Made by a program: the position numbers and the translations under genes. The notes below the pieces were generated by a model. The model saw only the letters and a list, made by a program, of their open reading frames with translations, made no database searches and was not told the DNA's origin. From an uncultured Lachnospiraceae bacterium (lineage in GTDB: Bacteria; Bacillota; Clostridia; Lachnospirales; Lachnospiraceae): 19,564 bases of DNA. The stretch lies in the NCBI GenBank assembly GCA_946406305.1, contig CAMJKC010000011.1, forward strand, positions 1 through 19,564. The letters are read 5' to 3'. Each line of letters starts with the position of its first letter. The first letter of the stretch is position 1. Below are positions 1 through 7,239 of this stretch, in pieces.

Positions 1-28
1 ATAATTATCAAAAGTTTTAATATAAGAC

Positions 29-57
29 TTGACAAAAGTAGTCTATTTTAGTAAAAT
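29..57 (+). promoter_or_regulatory. Sigma-A promoter of the tRNA cluster
   Basis: The -35 box TTGACA (29-34) is a perfect consensus. After a 17-base spacer comes a -10 box TAAAAT (52-57), one base off consensus. The expected start is about base 64, only a few bases before the first tRNA, so the primary transcript would have almost no leader. Confidence 0.8.
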
Positions 58-66
58 TTAAAGGTT

Positions 67-137
67 GCAGGTGTAGTTCAATGGTAGAATGTCAGCCTTC
101 CAAGCTGAATACGGGGGTCCGATTCCCCTCACCTGCT
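67..137 (+). tRNA. tRNA-Gly(TCC)
   Basis: A 71-base cloverleaf. The acceptor arms GCAGGTG and CACCTGC pair perfectly and are followed by discriminator T. The anticodon stem TCAGC/GCTGA holds the loop CTTCCAA with anticodon TCC. The T-loop GTCCGATTC is normal. CCA is not encoded. It is first of three tightly linked tRNA genes, four bases before tRNA-Phe. Confidence 0.96.
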
Positions 138-141
138 TAAA

Positions 142-214
<73 letters not shown>

Positions 215-268
215 TTTATAAAAACAGAATATTGATTTTTATAATGCATTATGATAACATAATAATAT

Positions 269-340
269 GCGCGAGTGGCTTAGTGGTATAGCGTCTCCTT
301 GCCAAGGAGAAGGTCGCGGGTTCGACTCCCGTTTCGCGCT
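269..340 (+). tRNA. tRNA-Gly(GCC)
   Basis: A 72-base cloverleaf. The acceptor arm GCGCGAG pairs with TTCGCGC, with one G-T wobble at the inner end, and the discriminator is T. The anticodon stem TCTCC/GGAGA encloses TTGCCAA, anticodon GCC. It lies 54 bases after tRNA-Phe with no obvious promoter in between, so it is likely the last member of the same transcript. Confidence 0.95.
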
Positions 341-358
341 TCCCACAAGGGAAGTTTG
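339..358 (+). terminator. Possible weak terminator after the tRNA cluster
   Basis: CTTCCC (339-344) and GGGAAG (349-354) form a 6-bp hairpin with a 4-base loop, followed by only TTTGTG. It overlaps the last bases of tRNA-Gly(GCC). The short T run makes it a weak candidate, and it may be a processing boundary instead. Confidence 0.35.
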
Positions 359-404
359 TGATGAATATAGGATTAAAGAATTTTTATATTTTTTTATTTA
401 TTCA

Positions 405-432
405 TTGACAAATTTACAAAATATTGTATAAT
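405..432 (+). promoter_or_regulatory. Consensus sigma-A promoter of the secreted-protein gene
   Basis: TTGACA (405-410), a 16-base spacer and TATAAT (427-432) match the vegetative consensus at all twelve positions. The start is expected near 439, giving a leader of about 24 bases that contains the ribosome binding site AGGAGG (451-456). This predicts strong, housekeeping-type expression. Confidence 0.85.
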
Positions 433-462
433 ATTATTAACAATTCGTATAGGAGGATTACT

Positions 463-927
463 ATGAAAAAAAGAATAGTTAGTTTGTGCTTAGCTCTTAC
501 ATTTGTTTTTGTAACAGCATTTGGTTCATTTGCAGCTACAAGTACAGGGGCTATGGAATTAGCTGATTTCAAACGTTTTCAAGATGTAGTATCTGAGAAT
601 CGTCAAAAAACTGCAAAGGTTGTAAATTACGAGCAATTATCAAATGGACATTGGATGTTATATTTGAGAGTTCGTGATGCTGAGAGAAAAGCTGATCAAT
701 GTGAAGGCGATTTTGAAGTTTATTTTGTTCCAAAAGATGATGAAAATGTCGCTCTTAGAACAGAATTAGCTAAATATGTTGGAAATCCATGCTACTATTA
801 TTTTGGATTATTCCAAGGCAACAAACTTTGCGGATATGCTATAGCAGTAAGAAGATATCATGCATTAGCAGGTCAACATTATACTTATCCACAACCAGAT
901 AACTATAGTATAGCAGAACTTCAATAA
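463..927 (+). CDS. Small secreted protein of unknown function
   Basis: I do not recognise this 154-residue protein. The start at 463 is chosen because AGGAGG lies six bases upstream; an in-frame ATG at 424 would overlap the promoter and lacks a binding site. Residues 1 to about 24 form a classical Sec signal peptide: MKKR, a hydrophobic core, then a likely cleavage after GSFA. No lipobox cysteine or cell-wall sorting motif is visible. The mature part (about 130 residues) is soluble, rich in aromatic residues (YYYFGLF near 111-117) and has three cysteines (80, 110, 123), so a disulfide is possible. The gene stands alone between a perfect promoter and a strong terminator, so it is probably abundant. 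Its role is unknown. Confidence 0.85.
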   Translation: MKKRIVSLCLALTFVFVTAFGSFAATSTGAMELADFKRFQDVVSENRQKTAKVVNYEQLSNGHWMLYLRVRDAERKADQCEGDFEVYFVPKDDENVALRTELAKYVGNPCYYYFGLFQGNKLCGYAIAVRRYHALAGQHYTYPQPDNYSIAELQ

Positions 928-945
928 TTCATTGTTGAGTAAAAA

Positions 946-974
946 TCCTGTAGGCATATCCTACAGGTTTTTTA
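946..974 (+). terminator. Rho-independent terminator of the secreted-protein gene
   Basis: A perfect 8-bp stem, CCTGTAGG (947-954) with CCTACAGG (960-967), has a 5-base loop and is followed by six T. It lies 19 bases after the stop codon. A run of A before the stem could let it work on the other strand too. Confidence 0.9.
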
Positions 975-1016
975 TTTTAAAAAAAAGTAGTTAATATAGA
1001 ATACTTAGGAGATTAT

Positions 1017-1739
1017 ATGATTATATACTATGGAGAACTTATTGGAACTATTATATATATGTTTATTGGTCTTTCTGCAACATTAGTAGTTTCTAATAGC
1101 AAAAAAGATAATGAATTGTCAAAATTATTGTTTATTTCATTGGGCTGGGCTCTTGGTTACTTAATACCAAGCCTCACTTTTGGTGAAGTGTCTGGTCCAC
1201 ACTTAAATCCAATGATTACTATAGCTCTTGTTGCTATAAAGAAGTTTGAGATAAGATTTATGTGGGGATACATGATAATGCAATGCTTAGGAAGTATTAT
1301 AGGATTTTTACTATTTTTTGTAGTAAATTATGATAGAATAAAGAAAAATACAGACGATGAAGTAGCTTCATATATTATAGTGCCATACGGTAATAATTTG
1401 TTTTTTAATATAGTTAGAGAGTTTTTAGCAAGTTTTTTGACTATTTTTTCAATACTCGGAATCGCACAAGTATATGGCATAAGGACAGAAATAATATATA
1501 TATATGTATTTGCTATAATGCTCATTATAGGAATGATATTTGACTATAGAGAAGTATCTACAAATCCTATAAGGGATATTTTTACAAGAATAATTTATTT
1601 TATAAAAAGTAAAAACAAAAAAACATTTATGGAAAAAATATATTTTTTGGTGGTGATTGTTGTCCCAATTTTTGCGGCAGTATTAGGTGCTTTATTTTAT
1701 ACACATTTGCCATGGGATACATTTATGCCACACGAGTAG
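1017..1739 (+). CDS. MIP-family channel (aquaporin/glycerol facilitator-like), divergent
   Basis: A 240-residue polytopic membrane protein with the layout of major intrinsic proteins, which pass water, glycerol or small neutral solutes. The first half-helix loop reads SGPHLNPMI (residues 59-67) where the family has SGAHLNPAV. The second reads TNPIRD (182-187) where glycerol facilitators have NPARD. Both Asn-Pro pairs and the filter arginine (R186) are kept, but the alanine of both NPA boxes is replaced (Met, Ile). The EFLASF segment near 135-140 matches the start of the second repeat. An AGGAG sits just before the ATG. It is the first gene of the operon ending at 6433; no clear promoter is seen in the 40 bases after the preceding terminator. 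The substrate cannot be told. Confidence 0.85.
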   Translation: MIIYYGELIGTIIYMFIGLSATLVVSNSKKDNELSKLLFISLGWALGYLIPSLTFGEVSGPHLNPMITIALVAIKKFEIRFMWGYMIMQCLGSIIGFLLFFVVNYDRIKKNTDDEVASYIIVPYGNNLFFNIVREFLASFLTIFSILGIAQVYGIRTEIIYIYVFAIMLIIGMIFDYREVSTNPIRDIFTRIIYFIKSKNKKTFMEKIYFLVVIVVPIFAAVLGALFYTHLPWDTFMPHE

Positions 1740-1746
1740 GAGGGTT

Positions 1747-1848
1747 ATGTTTAATCAAAAGCAGACAAAAACTATAGCAATAGTTATAGCTATAATATTA
1801 GTAATATCAATGGTGTTGCCTGTAGTTTTATCACACCTTATAAAATAG
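1747..1848 (+). CDS. 33-residue single-pass membrane peptide
   Basis: A short reading frame of 33 codons that fills the gap between the channel gene and the next gene. It starts eight bases after one stop and ends three bases before the next ATG. A strong AGGAGGG (1738-1744) overlaps the preceding stop codon, with rather short spacing. The product has a basic N-terminus (MFNQKQTK) followed by one hydrophobic helix of about 20 residues and a short tail with H30 and K33. No family is recognised. The binding site, tight packing and membrane-type composition argue that it is translated. Confidence 0.65.
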   Translation: MFNQKQTKTIAIVIAIILVISMVLPVVLSHLIK

Positions 1849-1851
1849 GAT

Positions 1852-2460
1852 ATGAATAAAAAAACAGATTTATACATGGCAGTAATGGGATTTATTGCCA
1901 TAAGAGGTAGTATTGAGTTGATAAAGAATAAAAGAGAAAATCTTATAAATAGGTTTTCTCTTAAGTTTTTTAATAATAAAATTGAAGAATTTGAAGAGAT
2001 ATATAATGAAGCAAAAAAAGTAAAACAGTGTTATAATATAATAAGAGAAAAATTTGATGAAGAAAAAAAGATAGTAGAGATTTATGAGATAACAAAGGGC
2101 GGTTTTTTATCTAAACTTTGGGAGAGTAGTGAGTTTTTAGATGTAGGGATTTTATATAATTTAAAAAAAGTTCCAGTAAAACAGATGAGTATAGAGATTG
2201 CAGATTTTTTTGATATAAATGTATATAGACTTTATAGTGAAAATTCTTATATTGTTTATACAGATGATTTATTAAAATTTGAAAAATATGTATATGAAAG
2301 TGGTATTGATAAAGATATAGTGCCTATTTCATATATAGGGAATACGAATGATACAAAAAAGAAAATAAGAGTTGACGGAGAGAATGATTCATATCTTAAT
2401 AAAGATTATAAAGATGATATAGATTTGGTTATAAAAAACTTTACAAAAAGTTTGAAATAA
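1852..2460 (+). CDS. AIR-synthase-related protein (PurM/HypE C-terminal-like)
   Basis: A 202-residue cytosolic protein resembling the C-terminal half of the PurM/HypE/SelD/ThiL superfamily. Homologues are often labelled 'hydrogenase maturation factor', although no hydrogenase role is established for this short form. The recognisable core is ITKGGFLSKLWESSE (80-94), then LKKVPVKQMSIEIADFFDIN (104-123) and a YIVYTDD strand (133-139), which parallel the glycine-rich loop and following helix-strand of the family. The N-terminal ATP-binding half is absent and replaced by a charged helical region (20-75), so catalysis like PurM or SelD is unlikely. The tail after about 165 is poorly conserved and lysine-rich. 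The ATG is only one base after a weak AGGA, so translation may be coupled to the upstream peptide. Confidence 0.65.
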   Translation: MNKKTDLYMAVMGFIAIRGSIELIKNKRENLINRFSLKFFNNKIEEFEEIYNEAKKVKQCYNIIREKFDEEKKIVEIYEITKGGFLSKLWESSEFLDVGILYNLKKVPVKQMSIEIADFFDINVYRLYSENSYIVYTDDLLKFEKYVYESGIDKDIVPISYIGNTNDTKKKIRVDGENDSYLNKDYKDDIDLVIKNFTKSLK

Positions 2461-2483
2461 ATTTATAAAAGGCAAAGGAGAAA

Positions 2484-3833
2484 ATGAAAAACAATAAACA
2501 AAAAACAGTAGATATGTTAAACGGACCATTGTTTAATAAAATGTTGCGGTTTGCAATTCCTATAGGTTGTAGCAGCATATTACAACAAATGTTTAACAGT
2601 GTAGATTCTGCAGTAGTAGGTAAGTTTGCTGGAAGTGAGGCACTTGCAGCAGTTGGTTCAAATGGACCGATAGTGAGTCTTTTGGTAAATTTATTTGCAG
2701 GGCTATCTGTCGGTGTGAATGTAGTAATAGCAAATTATATAGGAACAAACAATAATGAGAGAATAAAAAAGTTAGTCAACAATGTAATTCCTTTATCTAT
2801 GATTGCAGGAATATTTTTGTCAATCATTGGCATAGCCACATCTGGATTTATGCATTATTTGACACACACACCAGAAAATGTTTTTGATATGGCAATTCTA
2901 TATTTAAAAATATATTTTTTGGCAATGCCTTTTATACTTCTCTATAACTATGCTTCGGCAATACTTAGAAGTAAAGGAGACACAAAGAGACCGCTCATTG
3001 CTTTGATTTTAGGCGGAATAATAAATACAATATTAAATTTGATATTTGTCATCAAATTTGATATGAGTGTTGCAGGTGTTGCGATAGCGACTTTAATTTC
3101 AAATGTATTTAGCGCAGGGCTTGTGTTTATATTTTTGTGTAAAGAAGTTGAACCATTTAAAATAGATTTTAAATTATTTACACTAAAGTCAGCATATTTA
3201 AAAAATGTTATACTGATTGGGGCTCCAGCAGGAGTGCAAGGAGCAGTGTTTTCTATTTCCAACATAAGCATACAAAGCACTATCAATTCTTTTGGTTCTG
3301 ATGTGATGGCAGGGAGTGCAGCTGCAATAAATTTTGAAAATATAGTTTACTATGTGTCATCGGCATTTGCTGCAACGGCTGTAACATTTGTTAGTCAAAA
3401 CTATGCAGCAAAAAAATATGATAGGTGTAAAAAAATATTTGTAGAGTGCTTAATCATAGGTTCTATTTTAAGTTTTCTATCGGGATTTTTCTGTTATGTT
3501 TTTTCAAATGAAATATTGAGAATCATAACAGATGATGCTGTAGTTATAAGGGAAGCAGTCATAAGGCTTAAGATAGTAACACTATTTGTTTTTGTATCTA
3601 CTTTTTACGAGATACCAGGAGCAATGCTTAGGGGGTTTGGACATTCAGCAACTCCAGCAATAATAGTAGTGTTTGGGACTTGTGCTTTTAGGCTTGTGTG
3701 GATATCTACTGTGTGTATGTTGATTCACAAAATAGAGTTGGTTTATGCAGTATATCCTATATCGTGGACTATTACAGCCATTGTCACTACAATAACATAC
3801 CTTCTTATGTCAAAGAAAATATATGAAGTATAG
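2484..3833 (+). CDS. MATE family multidrug/cation efflux transporter
   Basis: A 449-residue integral membrane protein with about twelve helices in two homologous halves, the size and layout of NorM/DinF-type exporters that move cationic or organic solutes out in exchange for Na+ or H+. The N-terminal segment (LFNKMLRFAIPIGCSSILQQ, 16-35) followed by FNSVDSAVVGKFAG is typical, as is the conserved ILRSKGDTKRP loop after helix 4 and the MLRGFGHSATP loop in the second half. An AAAGGAG precedes the ATG by a normal distance, 23 bases after the previous gene. The substrate is not deducible from sequence. Nothing suggests truncation. Confidence 0.92.
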   Translation: MKNNKQKTVDMLNGPLFNKMLRFAIPIGCSSILQQMFNSVDSAVVGKFAGSEALAAVGSNGPIVSLLVNLFAGLSVGVNVVIANYIGTNNNERIKKLVNNVIPLSMIAGIFLSIIGIATSGFMHYLTHTPENVFDMAILYLKIYFLAMPFILLYNYASAILRSKGDTKRPLIALILGGIINTILNLIFVIKFDMSVAGVAIATLISNVFSAGLVFIFLCKEVEPFKIDFKLFTLKSAYLKNVILIGAPAGVQGAVFSISNISIQSTINSFGSDVMAGSAAAINFENIVYYVSSAFAATAVTFVSQNYAAKKYDRCKKIFVECLIIGSILSFLSGFFCYVFSNEILRIITDDAVVIREAVIRLKIVTLFVFVSTFYEIPGAMLRGFGHSATPAIIVVFGTCAFRLVWISTVCMLIHKIELVYAVYPISWTITAIVTTITYLLMSKKIYEV

Positions 3834-3842
3834 GAGAAAAAA

Positions 3843-4403
3843 ATGATAGACGAGACATTTAAAAAAAATGTAGAGTTAATAAAAAGAGAAAAAAAGTATG
3901 AGGGGACAATTCTCACTATGTATGAAGATACAGTGAAAGTCTCTGATAAAATTTGCAAATGGGACTATTTAGAAAATTCATCTGTAACAGCAGTATTGCC
4001 TATCTTAGATGATGGGAGAATTTTACTCGTTAAACAATATAGGCTCGCCGTAGATGATATAACCATAGAAATTCCTGCTGGGAAATTAGACAAAAATGAA
4101 GAACCTATGATTTGTGCGAAGAGAGAACTTGAAGAAGAGACAGGATATAAAAGTGATGATTTGAAATTTTTATTCTCTATCAATTCATCAGTTACTTATT
4201 GGAATTCAAGAGTTCATATATTCATTGCAAAAAACTTAAAGCAAGGAATTAAAAAAAATGATGAAGAAGAAGAGACTAACAGTGTGATATATAGTGTAAA
4301 TGAATTAATTGATATGATAAATAAAGGGATAATATACGATAGCAAAACTGTAGCAGCAATATTAGCATATGTATCACTGGAGCTAAAAAGTGATAAGGGT
4401 TGA
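3843..4403 (+). CDS. Nudix hydrolase, ADP-ribose pyrophosphatase-like
   Basis: A 186-residue Nudix enzyme. The Nudix box is complete: G80, E86, R94-E95, E98-E99 and G101 follow the G-x5-E-x7-R-E-U-x-E-E-x-G-U pattern, supplying the Mg2+ ligands. Upstream, AVLPILDDGRILLVKQYR (50-67) and EIPAGKLD (77-84) are features of the ADP-ribose/nucleoside-diphosphate-sugar pyrophosphatase branch. Such enzymes hydrolyse ADP-ribose to AMP and ribose-5-phosphate, but the substrate is inferred. It starts ten bases after the MATE gene with a GGAG site, and its last 14 bases overlap the next gene, so the two are translationally coupled. Confidence 0.9.
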   Translation: MIDETFKKNVELIKREKKYEGTILTMYEDTVKVSDKICKWDYLENSSVTAVLPILDDGRILLVKQYRLAVDDITIEIPAGKLDKNEEPMICAKRELEEETGYKSDDLKFLFSINSSVTYWNSRVHIFIAKNLKQGIKKNDEEEETNSVIYSVNELIDMINKGIIYDSKTVAAILAYVSLELKSDKG

Positions 4404-5145
4404 TGATTTACAAATAAGGGGTTACAAAATATACCAAGACACAGATTATTTTTGTTTTGGGATAGATGCAGTGCTTCTTGCAAATTTTATAATTAGAGAA
4501 GAGAAAAATAAAAAAAACTTTTTTGAGTTTTGCACTGGAAACTTAATAATACCACTTATAGTATATGCAAAAGTAAATAGCAGGATGAATATAACTGCCA
4601 TTGATATTGATAAGGATCAGATAAAACTTGCGAAAGATAGCATTTTACTAAATAAGGAGATAGACGACTATATATCAAGTGACATAGAAGTCATAAATGA
4701 CGACATAAAAAATTTTTTCATAAACAAAGATAGATACAAAAAATATTTTAATATGTATGATGTGGTTAGTTGCAACCCGCCTTATATAAAATACGGAAGT
4801 GGGGTTGTAAATGAATTGTCATTAATCAATAGGGCAAAACACGAAGAGAGTATTGATTTTGAAACTATATGTAAGGCTGCAAATATAATGCTAAAATCAA
4901 ATAAAAATTTTTATGTAGTTCATAGGAGCGAAAGGTTTATAGAGATTAGTAGAATTTTAAAACAAAATGATTTAGAGCCTAAGGTGGTGCAGTTTATTCA
5001 TCCAAGTAAAGGCAAGAAATCAAACTTGGTGCTTATAAAAGCAACTAAAGGTGCAAAAGAAGGTGTCGTGGTGATGGAGCCAATAATAGTGTTTGATGAG
5101 AAAAATAATTATACAGAGCAGGTGTTAAAAATATATGGGAAATAA
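4390..5145 (+). CDS. TrmN6-like tRNA1(Val) adenine-N6 methyltransferase
   Basis: A 251-residue class I SAM-dependent methyltransferase of the YfiC/TrmN6 type, which methylates A37 of tRNA1(Val). The N-terminal signature GYKIYQDTDYFCFGIDAVLL (11-30), the catalytic NPPY (129-132) with the following AKHE (149-152), and RSERFIEI (179-186) fit the family. Motif I is odd: the usual glycine-rich D-x-G-x-G-x-G is EFCTGNL (45-51), so cofactor binding may differ. The start is a GTG at 4390, supported by GGAG seven bases upstream and by the overlap with the Nudix gene; there is no suitable ATG nearby. Its 3' end overlaps the next gene by 11 bases. Confidence 0.85.
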   Translation: MIRVDDLQIRGYKIYQDTDYFCFGIDAVLLANFIIREEKNKKNFFEFCTGNLIIPLIVYAKVNSRMNITAIDIDKDQIKLAKDSILLNKEIDDYISSDIEVINDDIKNFFINKDRYKKYFNMYDVVSCNPPYIKYGSGVVNELSLINRAKHEESIDFETICKAANIMLKSNKNFYVVHRSERFIEISRILKQNDLEPKVVQFIHPSKGKKSNLVLIKATKGAKEGVVVMEPIIVFDEKNNYTEQVLKIYGK

Positions 5146-6433
5146 AGCTTATGTGGTAGCTGTATGTGGTGCTGGTGGTAAGACTACTTATTGTATAAGC
5201 GAAGCAGTGAAGTATGCAGAAAGTGGGAAGTCAGTTATAATATCAACGACAACACATATGCAGAAAAAATTGAATATAGATATGGAATATGACAAATTTT
5301 GTTATAAAGGTTTGTCATTAGTTCCTTTTGAAGAAGCAGTAAGAAATAAGAGCGAAGGTAAGATTTTTTTTGTAGGGAATGTTGTAGATAGTGATAAAAT
5401 TTGTGGACTAAGTGAAATTGACTATAAAAAAATTTGCGAAGAATTTGACATAGTCATCTTGGAGGCTGATGGAAGTAGATATATGCCACTGAAAATACCT
5501 AAAGATGGGGAGCCTTCAATACCAGATAATGTAGATAAGATAGTTGTTTTATATGGTGCACAGAGCATAGGTAGAAAAATTGGTGTAGTGTGTCATAGAT
5601 TTGAAGAAATTAAAAATAGGGTAGATTATAATACTATTGTAAGTAAAAAACTACTTGAAGATTTGGCAAAAGAGTTTTATATAAATCCGTTGAAAAAAAA
5701 ATATAACTCTAAGGAAGTAGATTTTAAGATTATATATATGGATGACAATGATAACTATAAAAACTATAAATCTATATCTTTTGTCCTCTGTGCTTCTGGA
5801 GAGTCAAAAAGATTTGGTAGAAATAAACTCATTGAAAAAATTGGAAATGATTATTTATATGAAATAGTTTTAAGTAACATAATAGAAGCAAAGACTTACT
5901 TGATAAATAGATTGATAGATAAAATAAAAATTGATATAACAATAAATTTAGTAACAGCTTATGAAGAAATAATAGATAATGTGAAAAATAAATATAAAAA
6001 TATAAAATGCATATACAATGGTAGAAGTGATAAAGGGCTATCGGAGAGTATAAAGATTGGGACTATAAATTCTAATCGTAGTGGCGAGCACTGCGAGCCA
6101 TATGAGGTGTCGGAAAGTATGAAGATTAGATTTATGAATTCTAACTGTGATGCAATTTGTTATTTTAATATGGATGTTCCAAGGCTTACAAGTTTTTCCA
6201 TAATGAATATGATATATAATTTTATTTTTAGCAAAAAAAATATAGGGGTTATGTGTGAAAATAAAATTTTAAAAAATCCTGCAATATTTTCAAAAAAATA
6301 TTATGGAGAAATAATGGAACTTACAGGAGATACGGGGTGTAAAAAAATTATAGAAAAGCATATGGATGATGTATATATGTATCATATAGAAAGTAATGAA
6401 CTTATTGACATTGACACACAAACTGATTTATAA
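5135..6433 (+). CDS. YqeC-MocA fusion: molybdenum-hydroxylase accessory protein with cytidylyl/nucleotidyltransferase domain
   Basis: A 432-residue two-domain protein. Residues 1 to about 205 match YqeC, an accessory protein of selenium-dependent molybdenum hydroxylases: P-loop CGAGGKTT (11-18), STTTHM (37-42) and ILEADGSRYMPLKIP (108-122). Residues 214-432 match MocA/MobA-like nucleotidyltransferases, which add a nucleotide to molybdopterin: LCASGESKRFGRNKL (218-232) is the nucleotide-binding loop, NMDVP (345-349) the metal-binding acid, and NPAIFSKKYYGEI (381-393) and GDTGCKKII (398-406) are MocA signatures. The two functions are usually separate genes. The second domain carries an internal 23-residue duplication (about 302-347). 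The ATG overlaps the preceding gene by 11 bases. No hydroxylase gene is in the window. Confidence 0.85.
   Translation: MGNKAYVVAVCGAGGKTTYCISEAVKYAESGKSVIISTTTHMQKKLNIDMEYDKFCYKGLSLVPFEEAVRNKSEGKIFFVGNVVDSDKICGLSEIDYKKICEEFDIVILEADGSRYMPLKIPKDGEPSIPDNVDKIVVLYGAQSIGRKIGVVCHRFEEIKNRVDYNTIVSKKLLEDLAKEFYINPLKKKYNSKEVDFKIIYMDDNDNYKNYKSISFVLCASGESKRFGRNKLIEKIGNDYLYEIVLSNIIEAKTYLINRLIDKIKIDITINLVTAYEEIIDNVKNKYKNIKCIYNGRSDKGLSESIKIGTINSNRSGEHCEPYEVSESMKIRFMNSNCDAICYFNMDVPRLTSFSIMNMIYNFIFSKKNIGVMCENKILKNPAIFSKKYYGEIMELTGDTGCKKIIEKHMDDVYMYHIESNELIDIDTQTDL
6041..6144 (+). repeat. Diverged internal duplication in the MocA domain with a GC-richer imperfect palindrome between copies
   Basis: Bases 6041-6075 and 6110-6144 align without gaps at 28 of 35 positions, a 69-base (23-codon) period. 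The spacer holds TGGCGAGCACTGCGAGCCA (6082-6100), which is palindromic except for two symmetric GA/GA mismatches and clearly richer in G+C than its surroundings. The reading frame stays open across it. Confidence 0.7.
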
Positions 6434-6454
6434 TATATAATAATTGTTTCATAT

Positions 6455-6489
6455 AAAAGCCACATCTATAAATTTAGGTGTGGCTTTTT
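6455..6489. terminator. Bidirectional terminator between convergent units
   Basis: AAAAGCCACATCTA (6455-6468) pairs with TAGGTGTGGCTTTT (6475-6488) with one G-T wobble and a 6-base loop. T runs follow on both strands. It serves the + strand operon ending at 6433 and the - strand regulator pair ending at 6507. Confidence 0.9.
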
Positions 6490-6506
6490 CATGGTCATAA
6501 CTAAAT

Positions 6507-6845
6507 CTATACTTTTAGTTGTTTATGTCTTTCATATAAGAGAATTGCTATTTTTTTAAAGTTTAAATCTTCTCTGTAATACTTTAATAGTAAATGCTCT
6601 CTCTTAGACAAAGATACAGAAGTGAGGACTGTGTCATCTAAAAAATAAGTGATACTACATTCATATATTTCACTTAATGCTTTTAATGCATATATGCTTG
6701 GAGTAGAAGTTCCCTCTTCCCACTTATATATGGTTTGAGGAGAATAAGGTTCGTTTTTTTTAGAAAGCAGTCTTGTTATATCATTTATAGAGTAATCGTG
6801 TGATTTTCTCATTTTTTTAATTTTTATTCCTATAGATTTATACAT
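6507..6845 (-). CDS. XRE-family HTH regulator, second of a tandem pair
   Basis: A 112-residue protein with a Cro/CI-type helix-turn-helix at about 7-68: IKIKKMRKSHDYS, then SPQTIYKWEEG (35-45) as the recognition-helix region, and a stabilising helix ALKALSEIYECS. An extra few residues (KKNEPY) lengthen the turn before the recognition helix; its neighbour has the same feature. Residues 75-112 form a helical tail probably used for dimerisation. The ATG overlaps the stop of the upstream paralogue by eight bases and is preceded by AGGGAGG, so the two are co-translated. The target and signal are unknown. Confidence 0.85.
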   Translation of the reverse strand: MYKSIGIKIKKMRKSHDYSINDITRLLSKKNEPYSPQTIYKWEEGTSTPSIYALKALSEIYECSITYFLDDTVLTSVSLSKREHLLLKYYREDLNFKKIAILLYERHKQLKV

Positions 6846-7191
6846 AGATATCCTCCCTCTTATATAACTTTGTTTTAATTATAAAGGTTAGTGCTTGTCT
6901 AAAATATTCGTTTTCTCTAATCATCTCTATAAAATTTTCTTCAAGAATATTTAATGAAAATAGTTTTTGTTCGTCACTTTCAAAAAATTCTTGAATAGTT
7001 ACATTGTATATGTGGCAAAGCATCCTAAGGGAATTTATGTCTATTAAGACACTTCCCTGTTCCCATTTGTATAGTGTTTTTTCGCTTATTGGTTGGTTAT
7101 ATTTGCCCATTTGATTTACTACTTGTTTTGCTTTTAAGTTGTTAATCTTTCTTAGTTTTTTTAATTTTTTTGAAATATCTAAAATATTCAT
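6838..7191 (-). CDS. XRE-family HTH regulator, first of a tandem pair
   Basis: A 117-residue Cro/CI-type regulator and paralogue of the gene after it: LKKLRKINNL (10-19), ISEKTLYKWEQG (35-46) and LRMLCHIYNVTIQEFF (55-70) line up with the second protein along the whole HTH domain. The start at 7191 is chosen because GGAGG (complement of 7197-7201) lies just upstream; longer in-frame starts at 7203 and 7242 have no binding site, and the frame from 7242 would run through a palindrome. No clear -35/-10 pair is seen upstream. The C-terminal third is helical and may mediate pairing with the second protein. Function unknown beyond DNA binding. Confidence 0.82.
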   Translation of the reverse strand: MNILDISKKLKKLRKINNLKAKQVVNQMGKYNQPISEKTLYKWEQGSVLIDINSLRMLCHIYNVTIQEFFESDEQKLFSLNILEENFIEMIRENEYFRQALTFIIKTKLYKREDIYV

Positions 7192-7219
7192 ATAATCCTC
7201 CATTTTTACAAAAAAAATA

Positions 7220-7239
7220 TTAAATCCTATAGAATTTAA
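7220..7239. promoter_or_regulatory. 20-bp near-perfect palindrome, candidate operator of the HTH pair
   Basis: TTAAATcCTATAGaATTTAA is self-complementary at nine of ten pairs. It lies 28 bases upstream of the start at 7191, in the probable leader or promoter of the regulator pair. XRE regulators commonly bind such palindromes to control themselves; that role is inferred. Confidence 0.5.

Noticed and set aside
2948..3286. A 112-codon - strand frame inside the MATE gene
   Set aside because: It is the complement of conserved transporter helices, with no ribosome binding site or recognisable domain.
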